DNA from: Bacteroidota bacterium
Lineage (GTDB): Bacteria > Bacteroidota > Bacteroidia > UKL13-3
Direction: 5' to 3'
DNA: 32,528 bases
Assembly (NCBI GenBank): GCA_034439655.1
Contig: JAWXAU010000140.1
Location: 1 to 32,528 of the forward strand
Part shown: positions 1 through 7,643 of the stretch, one piece after another
Layout: every line of letters begins with the position of its first letter
How positions within the stretch are numbered: the stretch's first letter is position 1
Notes under the pieces: model-generated
Database searches by the model: none
The model's input: the letters and a program-made list of their open reading frames with translations, nothing else
What the model was told of the DNA's origin: nothing
Made by a program: the position numbers and the translations under genes

Positions 1-185
1 AATCAACCCTTTATCTTTAATTACAAAGCCTATAAATAAGGTAATAATATTATGACCAATTAGAACTAATGGGCTTAATAATAGAAGAGTAATATCATCA
101 AAACCTTTGCTAGTTGCAAGTAAAAGAACACTTAAAAAAATTAAGTAAATATCAAATGTTTAACAAATTTAGGTCTTGGTTTCAT
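1..185 (-). pseudogene. Partial membrane-protein gene with a probable frameshift, running off the left edge
   Basis: On the minus strand an ATG at 185 opens MKPRPKFVKHLIF and then meets TAA at 143-141 in a T-rich stretch. One base out of phase, the frame from about 150 to base 1 is open and strongly hydrophobic (for example YLIFLSVLLLATSKGF and PLVLIGHNIITLFIGFVI), which looks like two membrane segments. A single-base indel would join the basic N-terminus to these segments. I do not recognise the family, and most of the gene lies outside the window. It could also be a chance AT-rich open frame or a sequencing error. No other gene is visible in bases 1-328. Confidence 0.3.
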
Positions 186-283
186 CTAGGCAAATATAGC
201 CTTTAATATCATTCCATTCAGGTTCTTCAGCTACTTCAAAAAAAACCATGACGCTTAAATGACAATATTTAAATCATATCCAT

Positions 284-291
284 TACATTTG
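284..291 (+). promoter_or_regulatory. Candidate -7 box for the cytochrome c gene
   Basis: TACATTTG matches the Bacteroidota -7 consensus TAnnTTTG and lies 37 bp before the cytochrome start codon. I see no clear TTTG -33 element at the expected distance, so this is a half-supported promoter. Confidence 0.35.
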
Positions 292-328
292 CCAAATCTT
301 TAATTTAAATTAACCAAAAACTAAAATC

Positions 329-1315
329 ATGAAAAAAATTATTCTTAGAATTGTTGCAGTATTAGGCGTTATAATCATTGGATTGGTCGTCTTTATTTTT
401 GCATCGTGGGACAAAAAATTTGATGCCCCATTTCCTGATATTAAAGCCAGTAAAGACTCTGCAGTAATTGCACGAGGTCGCTATTTAGCTTTTGGTCCTG
501 CCCATTGTGGAACCTGCCATGTGCCCATGGAAAAATATAAGGATGTAGAAAATGGCGAACAAATACCATTGAGCGGCGGCTGGGAGTTGTCTATTCCCCC
601 GGGAACTTTTAGAGCACCTAATCTCACACCCGATATGGAAACTGGGATAGGCAAATTTAGTGATGGCGAGATTGCCCGTGCTTTGCGTCACTCGGTTAAA
701 CATGATGGTAGTATTATGTTTCCATTTATGCCTTTTCAAGATATAAGCGATGATGACCTCACCGCAATAGTTTCGTTTTTGAAATCGCAGCCCGCTGTGA
801 AAAATGAATTGAAAAAAAGTGAACTTACGTTTTTAGGGAAAGCAATAATGGCTTTTGGAGGAATAACACCCACGCCCCCAATGGGTACACCACCTAAATC
901 GGTAGTAATAGATACGAGCAAAGAATACGGTTCATACCTAGCCAACAGTGTGGCTAACTGCGTAGGATGCCATACTGAGCGAGATTTAAAGACAGGTAAA
1001 TTTACAGGCCGTCCATTTGCGGGTGGTTTGCGTTTACCTCCAGATCCATACTCTGAAGGTTATTCATTTATGACCCCAAATATTACACCTGATAAAGAAA
1101 CGAGTATTATGGCAGCTTGGGACGAACAGGGTTTTGTTGATAGGTTCAAAACGGGAGGACGCATTCGCAAAGGATCGCCCATGCCTTGGGGTGCTTTTTC
1201 CAGAATGAACGAAATGGATATAAGAGCTATATATCGTTATATCCATACAGTAGATGCAGTTAATAATAAAATATCGAAGGTTGTTTTTGCACCTGGAGAG
1301 AAATTCCCTGACTAG
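329..1315 (+). CDS. Membrane-anchored di-heme cytochrome c
   Basis: This 328-residue protein has one N-terminal membrane segment (about residues 4-25) and two c-type heme sites, CGTCH at 60-64 and CVGCH at 211-215. It has the duplicated architecture of the cytochrome c subunits that accompany periplasmic dehydrogenases. Each half ends in a Met-containing segment that can supply the sixth iron ligand (FMPF near 133-136, and SPMPW in the C-terminal half). It should sit in the cytoplasmic membrane facing the periplasm and pass electrons to a terminal oxidase. No dehydrogenase partner is adjacent, so the electron donor is unknown. The start follows an AT-rich leader and gives a compact lysine-plus-hydrophobic anchor. 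Confidence 0.85.
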   Translation: MKKIILRIVAVLGVIIIGLVVFIFASWDKKFDAPFPDIKASKDSAVIARGRYLAFGPAHCGTCHVPMEKYKDVENGEQIPLSGGWELSIPPGTFRAPNLTPDMETGIGKFSDGEIARALRHSVKHDGSIMFPFMPFQDISDDDLTAIVSFLKSQPAVKNELKKSELTFLGKAIMAFGGITPTPPMGTPPKSVVIDTSKEYGSYLANSVANCVGCHTERDLKTGKFTGRPFAGGLRLPPDPYSEGYSFMTPNITPDKETSIMAAWDEQGFVDRFKTGGRIRKGSPMPWGAFSRMNEMDIRAIYRYIHTVDAVNNKISKVVFAPGEKFPD

Positions 1316-1356
1316 TAATACGAATTCTTAAACTAAAAGTCCAAAGACTATTATAG

Positions 1357-1477
1357 CTTTTAGAATGGTGACGCCGAACTACAGCCCGAAAGCCCCGCTT
1401 AATCCCGATAATTATCGGGATTAAGCGGGGGGGTAGTCTCTTTCTTTTGGACTATTATATATTGAGTTTCGGTATAA
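1357..1477 (+). repeat. Dispersed palindromic intergenic element, copy A
   Basis: The two ends, 1357-1384 (TTTTAGAATGGT..GCCGAACTACA) and 1449-1477 (GGACTATTATATATTGAG, then TTCGGTATAA), recur in inverted orientation at 11676-11753 with only a few differences. The middle differs between the copies. Inside, TAGTC and GACTA form a small stem, and the outer CGAACT and AGTTTCG segments are roughly complementary. The element ends where the antitoxin remnant's homology ends. It is non-coding and may be a MITE- or REP-like mobile repeat. Confidence 0.65.
1393..1430. repeat. Perfect 38-bp palindrome inside copy A
   Basis: Arms of 19 bp (CCCCGCTTAATCCCGATAA and its exact reverse complement) meet with no loop. 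There is no T tract on either side, so it is not an ordinary terminator. It fills the part of the dispersed element that is absent from the second copy and looks like a separate nested insertion. Confidence 0.85.
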
Positions 1478-1618
1478 TTTCTTCGCCAAATCATTTGCAA
1501 TCTCAATAGTTTCAGCAAATGTTCTTCATTGTGCTACCAAGCCTTGAATGCTATCGCAAGTTGCTAGATAATATCCTTCAGGTAGTTTTTCTATATGCAA
1601 GTTGATTATTTTTTCCAT
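1475..1618 (-). pseudogene. Decayed HicB-like (DUF1902-type) antitoxin gene
   Basis: Reading from ATG at 1618 gives MEKIINLHIEKLPEGYYLAT, then CDSIQGLVAQ, an in-frame TGA at 1528-1526, then RTFAETIEIANDLAKKL. From memory of the family, small HicB/DUF1902 antitoxins read LPEG.YLATSD.IQGLVAQGRT..ETIEIA.DVA.KL, so one change of a glycine GGA codon to TGA explains the stop. The match on both sides is strong enough to call a dead gene. Its homology ends at the boundary of the dispersed repeat, after which the frame runs into repeat sequence and stops at 1421. No HicA-type toxin is adjacent, so only the antitoxin fossil remains. Confidence 0.7.
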
Positions 1619-1694
1619 CTGCTATTTTAATTTAAATGTTATAAATTTAATAGATTTAGATCCTGAAAAAGTTTGAAAGATGAAAGTGGAAATC

Positions 1695-3728
1695 CTATTC
1701 CCCCTTCAACCACTTGCCCAACCACTCAAAATATACTCGTTGCCATAATATACTATTTTGTGGTTTACTTACCCAATGGTTCTCATCGGGGAAGTAAAGG
1801 AAACGACTAGGTATATTGCGGCTTTGGGCTGCAGTAAATGCTTCCATTCCTTGGCCAATGGGTACACGAAAATCTTTTTCATTATGTATGATAAGAATAG
1901 GAGCATCCCAGTTTTTTACAAAGTTGTGTGGTGAAAACTTATTATAGTTTTGTGGATTGTCCCAGTACGAACCTTTTTGGTCGTTTTTGGCAAAGAACAT
2001 TTCCTCCGTAGTGCCATACCAACTTTCCATATTGAACATACCGCAATGCGATATAAAACATTTGAAACGTTTGTTATGATGACCTGCCAACCAATAAGCA
2101 CTATAACCACCAAAGCTTGCACCTACGCATCCGAGGCGGTCTTTATCTACATATTTCTCTTTACTTAAAGTATCAATTGCTGAGAGATAATCATTCATAC
2201 ATTGGCCACCATAATCACCAATTATTTGGTCGTTCCATTCTTTGCCAAAGCCTTGCAGTCCGCGGCGATTGGGTGCTACTATAATATATCCATTAGATGC
2301 CATAATCTGGAAATTCCAACGGTAACTAAAAAACTGCGATAAGGGGCTTTGGGGGCCGCCTTGGCAGTATAATAATGTAGGATATTTTTTTGCTTTGTCA
2401 AAATCGGGAGGATATATAACCCAGGTTAATATATTTTTCCCATCGGTGGCTTTTACCCATCGTTTTTCTATTTTGCCCAATTTTTGTTTGCCCCATAACT
2501 CATCGTTTACATGCGATACACGGGCTTCTTCGCCTTTGTCGATAGTAATAGTATATAACTCCGTGGGCATACTCATACTTTGTTTACTACCCACTAATGT
2601 TTTTTCATCTTGCCATTCTACGCTTAAATAATCGTGATCGCCCTTGGTGATTTGTTTAATTTTTTTCTTTTTGAATTCGTAACTATATATTTGTTTGGTG
2701 CCTTCAGTAATAGCTATAAAATATATATGTTGTCCATTAGGGGCTATGCAAAAATTATCTACGCTTCTATCTAATGTTGCTGTGATTTCATATTTATCTT
2801 TCTTATCAAAATCGTAGCACATCAAGCGGTTCTTGTCGCTCTCGTAACCTGGAGTTTCCATGCTCAACCAAAATAGTTTTTTACCATCGCTGCTGTATTG
2901 TGGGTCTTGGTCGTAGCCTGTCATACCATCGGTAAGGTTACTCGTAACTTTGGTATCCATATCGAAACGGAAAAGATCGCTATTGGTGGAGTGGGCATAC
3001 TCAGTTCCTGAATTTTTTTTGCAGGTATATATAATATTTTTCCCATCGGGACTCCAACATATTTGCTCCTCGCCACCCATGGGCTGCACAGGGCTTTCGA
3101 AGCGTTGGTCTTTCATAATATCATAAGGAGTTCCCGTAATGAGTCCACTATCATACTTCACATAAAATACATGACTATAGCTTTCATCTTCCCAGTGATC
3201 CCAATGTCGGTAGGCGAGGGCATCAATAATTTTTGCTTTCACATTGGGCAGGTCGGGGTATTGTTCGTTAATTGTTTGGTCGAGTTTAACCTCCATTATT
3301 AGCATCAAATGTTTTCCATCGGGCGAATAGCTAAAGCCATTCACATCGTCTTCGTAATTGGTTACTTGGCGTCTATTGCTGCCGTCAGTTTTCATTTCCC
3401 ATACTTGAGCCTTGCCGCTTTTGCTCGATATAAAACCAATACGCTTGCCATCGGGCGTGTATTTGGCCGAACTCACATTATAAGTAGAATCTGCCATTAC
3501 CTTAGGTGTAGATGTGGCACTAAAACCAATTTTATATAAAGTATTTGCACCCTTATTCAGCTTCACATCATAGCGTTTTACTGCATAAAGCAGCATTTTT
3601 TTATCGGGCGAAAGGCGAGGCTCGTTCACACGACCAAGTTTCCAAAGAGTTTCGGGTGTTATCATATTTTGTGCGTTCGTGAATTGATAGCAAAAACAAA
3701 AGAAAAAAACAATACGGGAAAGTTTCAT
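1695..3728 (-). CDS. Exported S9 family prolyl-oligopeptidase-type peptidase
   Basis: This 677-residue protein has a signal peptide ending near FTNAQ (residues 16-20), so it acts in the periplasm or outside the cell. Residues of about 30-400 hold a propeller with repeated SPDGK, TPDGK and SSDGK motifs of PD40/WD40-like blades. The C-terminal alpha/beta-hydrolase domain carries the triad: Ser538 in GASFGGYS, Asp619 in HNEKDFRVP and His651 in DENHW. The layout fits acylaminoacyl-peptidase/DPP-type S9 enzymes that cleave short peptides entering through the propeller. It is transcribed alone, and its length is normal for the family. The exact substrate class cannot be read from sequence. Confidence 0.92.
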   Translation of the reverse strand: MKLSRIVFFFCFCYQFTNAQNMITPETLWKLGRVNEPRLSPDKKMLLYAVKRYDVKLNKGANTLYKIGFSATSTPKVMADSTYNVSSAKYTPDGKRIGFISSKSGKAQVWEMKTDGSNRRQVTNYEDDVNGFSYSPDGKHLMLIMEVKLDQTINEQYPDLPNVKAKIIDALAYRHWDHWEDESYSHVFYVKYDSGLITGTPYDIMKDQRFESPVQPMGGEEQICWSPDGKNIIYTCKKNSGTEYAHSTNSDLFRFDMDTKVTSNLTDGMTGYDQDPQYSSDGKKLFWLSMETPGYESDKNRLMCYDFDKKDKYEITATLDRSVDNFCIAPNGQHIYFIAITEGTKQIYSYEFKKKKIKQITKGDHDYLSVEWQDEKTLVGSKQSMSMPTELYTITIDKGEEARVSHVNDELWGKQKLGKIEKRWVKATDGKNILTWVIYPPDFDKAKKYPTLLYCQGGPQSPLSQFFSYRWNFQIMASNGYIIVAPNRRGLQGFGKEWNDQIIGDYGGQCMNDYLSAIDTLSKEKYVDKDRLGCVGASFGGYSAYWLAGHHNKRFKCFISHCGMFNMESWYGTTEEMFFAKNDQKGSYWDNPQNYNKFSPHNFVKNWDAPILIIHNEKDFRVPIGQGMEAFTAAQSRNIPSRFLYFPDENHWVSKPQNSILWQRVYFEWLGKWLKGE

Positions 3729-3750
3729 AAAGTGCGTAAAATTGTGGGGT

Positions 3751-3781
3751 CAAAAATAAACCCAAATTGAGCAATTAACAA
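3751..3781 (-). promoter_or_regulatory. Candidate promoter of the S9 peptidase gene
   Basis: On the minus strand TTG (3781-3779) is followed after 20 bp by TATTTTTG (3758-3751), a full match to TAnnTTTG at consensus spacing. The start codon lies 22 bp further on, which gives a short leader. Confidence 0.55.
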
Positions 3782-3828
3782 TTTTCAATATATATTGTTA
3801 AATATGTGATAAAGAGGAATGAAGCAAT

Positions 3829-4617
3829 ATGATAACAATTGATTTAACAAATAAGAACGCTGTGGTATGTGGTTCCACACAAGGAATTGGCCTTGCGACT
3901 GCTCAGCAAATGGCGATGGCAGGAGCAACGGTCACTTTGGTAGCCCGCAACAAAGAAAAGTTGGAAGAAGCCCTACAAACCTTGGATACCAAAGTAGGTC
4001 AAGTACACAATTATATAGTTGCTGATTTTGCCCAACCTGTTTTTTTGCAAGAGAAAATAGAAGAATGGGCCGAGACACATGCCTGCCACATACTTGTAAA
4101 CAATACAGGAGGACCCGCAGCGGGCAAAGCCATAGATGCCGAACCTATGGATTATGTGAATGCTTTTAAACAGCATTTATTGTGTAATCAAATATTGGTG
4201 CAAGCCCTCTCGAAAGCTATGAAAGAACATGGCTATGGTCGTATTATAAATATAATAAGTACTTCAGTTAAACAGCCATTGAAAGGATTGGGTGTATCGA
4301 ATACAATCCGTGGTGCAGTAGCCAGTTGGGCAAAAACTTTAGCGATGGAATTAGGCCCATTTGGAATTACGGTAAATAATGTATTACCCGGTGCAACAAG
4401 TACCGAAAGATTGGAAACTATTATACAAAATAAATCGAAAAATAGTGGTGCAGATATAGATAAAGTAACACAAGAAATGCTCGCTGAAATTCCTGCAGGA
4501 CGATTTGGAAATCCTACTGAGATTGCGAATGCAGTTACTTTTTTAGCAAGCCCGTTAGCTGCTTACATCAATGGAATTAATGTGCCTGTGGACGGGGGTA
4601 GGACGGGGTGTTTGTAA
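3829..4617 (+). CDS. SDR family protein with a non-canonical catalytic motif
   Basis: This 262-residue Rossmann-fold protein has the nucleotide-binding loop CGSTQGIG (14-21), the NNTGG segment (91-95) and a C-terminal PVDGG typical of short-chain dehydrogenases. The catalytic YxxxK is missing: counting from Ser144, the Tyr and Lys places hold Ser157 and Arg161 (GVSNTIRG). This fits the BKR-like SDR subgroup (cd05344 as I recall it), which resembles FabG but lacks a perfect tetrad. Its reaction is therefore uncertain and may be a reductase with another acid/base. It stands alone, with the S9 peptidase gene divergent on its left. Confidence 0.85.
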   Translation: MITIDLTNKNAVVCGSTQGIGLATAQQMAMAGATVTLVARNKEKLEEALQTLDTKVGQVHNYIVADFAQPVFLQEKIEEWAETHACHILVNNTGGPAAGKAIDAEPMDYVNAFKQHLLCNQILVQALSKAMKEHGYGRIINIISTSVKQPLKGLGVSNTIRGAVASWAKTLAMELGPFGITVNNVLPGATSTERLETIIQNKSKNSGADIDKVTQEMLAEIPAGRFGNPTEIANAVTFLASPLAAYINGINVPVDGGRTGCL

Positions 4618-4877
4618 TATATTATAAAGTAGTTAGCCAGCCGCGGCGGGAATTATAAAGTAGCTGACGCCAGATTATTGCGTGATTTTTTAGAATGGAA
4701 GCTGCCTGCGTTCACCCTCCTGTAGGTATTTTTCCGAGGGCTATCGGGATTAACGAATGCTGGAAAGGGACTGTCTATTATTCACATACAAAGATAGCCG
4801 CTTCAGAGACTCTCTTTTCGTTATACCCCACAAGTTGTGCACTAAGGTCGAACACTTGTGGGAACAATGTATAGTTT
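4618..4877. other. Gene-free gap with direct and inverted repeats
   Basis: No gene is visible between the convergent genes. ATTATAAAGTAG occurs twice (4621 and 4652) around a GC-rich block, CCAGCCGCGGCGGG. Further right, CCCACAAGT (4827-4835) and ACTTGTGGG (4854-4862) form a 9-bp stem with an 18-base loop. That hairpin lies just past the stop of the minus-strand gene but lacks a T tract, so a terminator role is uncertain. Confidence 0.45.
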
Positions 4878-5504
4878 CTATCTAATTCTCAACCAAAGTT
4901 CCAGTTCATTTTTAGACCTATCAACCGCTAGCCAAGTATTTATTTTGTCAATATCTCGTTTATCGTAAGCAGATAAATATTGAATATGAATTTGCTCCCC
5001 TTTTTTTAAGTCAGGTATAATTGTACTGAAACCATTCTCTTGAGCTAGCGTAATTGGATGAGAAATATCGATATTCGCTGCAAGTCTTATTGGTAGCCAA
5101 TCGTCGGCTGTTGCTCTATTGTGCATCATATCCCCATCTTCGGTTCCGATATGCAAAGTCCAATCATTATTATATATTTCTATTGCATCTAAATGTTCTC
5201 CATTGGCAGAATCTAATTCTACATTTGTATCTCCTTTTTCAAAGAAACAATAGGTCTCAATAATCTCAGTAAGTTCATTAGTTTTTTCAATTCTCCAAAT
5301 CCATGCACTTGAGTCGGCAACGGTTACTTCATGATTAAGCTTAAATTCGATTATTTCGATTTGATGTGCTCCAGTTTTTAAAATTTCCGATTTACCATTT
5401 TTATAAATCGTGCTTTCAATCTGTACAATATCACTAACGCCTGATTGTAAACCGCAATGCACTATACCCAATGGTGTTTTAAAGGTTTTTTCCAATATTT
5501 TCAA
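4878..5504 (-). CDS. Hypothetical protein, translationally coupled to the ABM-domain gene
   Basis: I do not recognise this 208-residue protein. It has no signal peptide or membrane segment, so it should be cytoplasmic. It is rich in acidic residues, with alternating beta-like stretches and a central patch GTEDGDMMHNRATADDW. Its ATG overlaps the stop codon of the upstream ABM gene by four bases (ATGA), which implies co-translation and perhaps a shared task. The N-terminus KTFKTPLGIVHCGLQSGVSD looks like an ordered start, so this ATG is probably right. No fusion or truncation is visible. Confidence 0.7.
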   Translation of the reverse strand: MKILEKTFKTPLGIVHCGLQSGVSDIVQIESTIYKNGKSEILKTGAHQIEIIEFKLNHEVTVADSSAWIWRIEKTNELTEIIETYCFFEKGDTNVELDSANGEHLDAIEIYNNDWTLHIGTEDGDMMHNRATADDWLPIRLAANIDISHPITLAQENGFSTIIPDLKKGEQIHIQYLSAYDKRDIDKINTWLAVDRSKNELELWLRIR

Positions 5505-5803
5505 TATAGTACTTCCTCCATTTTCTCCAAACTAAAAGCTTTGGGTTTATCAGCAAATAATACTTTGGTTTTGTCCCAAGTCGTTTTAAAAAGTTCTGAA
5601 TTTCTATACACATTTAAGCAATCTTCATTATCCCAAATGCTATAAGTATATAATATATTTTTTTTTGTCGCATCTCTATGCAATTCCAAATGATTACAAC
5701 CTTCAAAATTGCGTATAAAACTTTTCGAACGGTTAAATACTTCTTCTATAAAGTAATCAACTTCAGTATGTTTAAAGGTCATCTGCACGATTCTAACTAT
5801 CAT
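5501..5803 (-). CDS. Antibiotic biosynthesis monooxygenase (ABM) domain protein
   Basis: This 100-residue single-domain protein follows the ferredoxin-like ABM pattern: a first strand MIVRIVQMTFK, a long helix with FNRSKSFIRNFEGCNHLELHR, then YSIWDNEDCLNVYRNSELF and a final helix. Such proteins usually form dimers and include quinol monooxygenases and heme-degrading enzymes, but many are unassigned. The EGCNHLEL..D....LYTYSIWDNED order is typical of the small YgiN-like members. It leads a two-gene unit whose second gene overlaps it by four bases. The substrate cannot be told from the sequence. Confidence 0.8.
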   Translation of the reverse strand: MIVRIVQMTFKHTEVDYFIEEVFNRSKSFIRNFEGCNHLELHRDATKKNILYTYSIWDNEDCLNVYRNSELFKTTWDKTKVLFADKPKAFSLEKMEEVLY

Positions 5804-5850
5804 ATATTTATTTGCGGCTTTATTGATGTCAGTCTTAGCGTATTCGAAGA

Positions 5851-6609
5851 CTAAAACTCTATAATAACTTTCATACCCAATTCCATACCCAATAATCCAG
5901 ATGCATTTTGTTTGTTGAGTGCTATTTCCATATAATCGGAACTATTGAAGAATATTACCAGTTCTGTTTCGGGGCGGTCGTTATAATGTGTTTGCAAGGT
6001 ATTATGGGTATCGTGTTTGCGGAGGTAAAGTGTGAATTTTCTGACACCAATATTCTTATCGAAATAGGCTTTGCTTATATTGGTATGCAGATTCCCAAAC
6101 CCATCTACATGCATTACATGGCCTGTGAGCATATTGCCCGCTAGGGAAGGCATATCATATTTCTCGTTTAGGTTTATATAATCTTTGGTGGCCTTTGCAA
6201 AATCATCGGGGTGATTTCCAGCACTAAGCTTCTGTGCAAATTCGGCAGCCAGATTTATATAATTAAATGGAGATTCTTTAGTATTGCAAACCCATACATT
6301 TTCTATATTATCAAGCATTGAAATAAATCCATTATTGCTACTTATAATATATTGTTCATTTGCAAGGGCTATTAATATTTGTTTATCCTTTTGGTCACTA
6401 TTTATATAATTGATATGGATACTGCCTTTGGGAAACTTAGAAAAAGAAATATTGAGTAAATAGGCTCCAGGAGCCAATTCGAAGTTTTTAACTTGATTGC
6501 ATAATTCAATAATTTGCAAATCGTTAGCCCGCGAAAGCAAAGCTGCCTTGGCCCATGCACTATACACAGATTCGTTTTGCCAGTCGCTTAACAAAGAAAT
6601 GATTTGCAC
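5851..6609 (-). CDS. Divergent SAM hydroxide adenosyltransferase family (DUF62) protein
   Basis: This 252-residue protein fits the DUF62 family, whose members hydrolyse S-adenosylmethionine or, in a few cases, halogenate it. Visible family marks are LLSDWQNE (6-13, in place of TxTDFGxxD), SNNGFISML (91-99, cf. PDNGLLS) and VDGFGNLHTNI (168-178), the strongest match. The segments that normally carry the conserved Asp-Arg-His triad read INSDQKDKQ (69-77) and SPFNYINLAAEF (113-124), so the Arg and His appear to be replaced. Activity is therefore doubtful, or a lineage-specific site is used. The gene is divergent from phoH with closely packed promoters. Confidence 0.75.
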   Translation of the reverse strand: MQIISLLSDWQNESVYSAWAKAALLSRANDLQIIELCNQVKNFELAPGAYLLNISFSKFPKGSIHINYINSDQKDKQILIALANEQYIISSNNGFISMLDNIENVWVCNTKESPFNYINLAAEFAQKLSAGNHPDDFAKATKDYINLNEKYDMPSLAGNMLTGHVMHVDGFGNLHTNISKAYFDKNIGVRKFTLYLRKHDTHNTLQTHYNDRPETELVIFFNSSDYMEIALNKQNASGLLGMELGMKVIIEF

Positions 6610-6634
6610 TTGGAAAGATTTATAATTACTTTTG
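6603..6634 (+). promoter_or_regulatory. Candidate phoH promoter
   Basis: TTTG (6603-6606) is followed after 20 bp by TACTTTTG (6627-6634), a full Bacteroidota -33/-7 pair. The -33 box lies inside the first codons of the divergent DUF62 gene. Four bases downstream a minus-strand -7 box (TAATTTTG, 6645-6638) faces it, so the two polymerases would compete for one site. Confidence 0.55.
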
Positions 6635-6686
6635 GGGCAAAATTAACCCAATAACACTCACCATATATTAAAACATTTACCACAAA

Positions 6687-7643
6687 TTGAACGAAATTGA
6701 AATCATGCTCGATGAGGTGAACCCCTCCGACTTTCTTGGTGTGAACAACGCCAACCTTAAAATTATTCAAGCCGCATTTCCCAAAGCCAAAATTTTTAGC
6801 CGTGGCAACCAACTAAAAATTGTGGGCGACGACAACGAAATTTTGGACGTAAAAGAAAAGATAGCTCACCTCATTTCTCATTTGCTAAAAAAAGGTTCGC
6901 TCACCGAAACCCATGTTGCTGATTTGCTAAACCACAAACCTGATGCTGACCCCAGTCCCAATGCCAATACCGATAAGGATGTGTTGGTATTTGGCCCCAA
7001 TGGCAAGGTGATAAAAGCCCGTACGCCCAACCAACTTAAAATGGTGGAAGCCATGGAGCACAATGATATATTGTTTGCTATTGGCCCCGCAGGTACTGGC
7101 AAAACTTATACTGCTGTGGCTATTGCGGTAAAGGCACTCAAAAACAAAGAAATAAAACGTATCATATTAGCTCGTCCCGCTGTGGAAGCAGGGGAGAGCC
7201 TAGGCTTTTTGCCAGGTGATATGAAGGAGAAAATAGATCCCTACCTGCGTCCTTTATATGATGCATTGGATGATATGATTCCTGCCGAAAAATTAAAACA
7301 ATATATAGAAAGTCGTGTCATTGAAATCGCACCCATGGCTTTTATGCGTGGCCGCACTTTGGATAATGCTTTTGTAATACTTGATGAGGCCCAAAACGCA
7401 ACCGAGCTTCAGTTAAAAATGTTCCTTACCCGCATGGGACCTCATGCCAAGTTTATCATCACCGGCGACATCACGCAGATAGATTTGCCTAGACAACACC
7501 AATCAGGTTTACCAAGTGGTATAAATAGATTGAAAGATATTAATGGAATAAAAATTATTACACTTACCATGGAAGATGTGGTGCGACATCGATTGGTAAG
7601 AGAAATAATAAAAGCATATAGTAATACCGACGACCGTAAATAA
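6687..7643 (+). CDS. phoH: PhoH family ATPase
   Basis: This 318-residue protein has Walker A GPAGTGKT (133-140) and the Walker B/DEAQ motif ILDEAQNA (231-238), the marks of PhoH/YbeZ P-loop ATPases. In many bacteria these act with the YbeY endoribonuclease in RNA and ribosome maintenance. I chose TTG at 6687 because it gives MNEIEIMLDEVNP, in line with homologues that begin MNE and have the NPxxFxGxNNANL motif soon after. ATG at 6705 would cut into that region. The stop codon abuts the next gene's TTG start, so the two are probably one transcript. Confidence 0.92.
   Translation: MNEIEIMLDEVNPSDFLGVNNANLKIIQAAFPKAKIFSRGNQLKIVGDDNEILDVKEKIAHLISHLLKKGSLTETHVADLLNHKPDADPSPNANTDKDVLVFGPNGKVIKARTPNQLKMVEAMEHNDILFAIGPAGTGKTYTAVAIAVKALKNKEIKRIILARPAVEAGESLGFLPGDMKEKIDPYLRPLYDALDDMIPAEKLKQYIESRVIEIAPMAFMRGRTLDNAFVILDEAQNATELQLKMFLTRMGPHAKFIITGDITQIDLPRQHQSGLPSGINRLKDINGIKIITLTMEDVVRHRLVREIIKAYSNTDDRK

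Noticed and set aside
1526-1528. TGA recoded as an amino acid
   Set aside because: All other genes use the standard code, and this gene is also cut off by a repeat, so loss of function is simpler.
3786-3797. 12-bp AT palindrome CAATATATATTG
   Set aside because: Such AT palindromes are expected by chance in an AT-rich gap, and no regulator or promoter match supports it.
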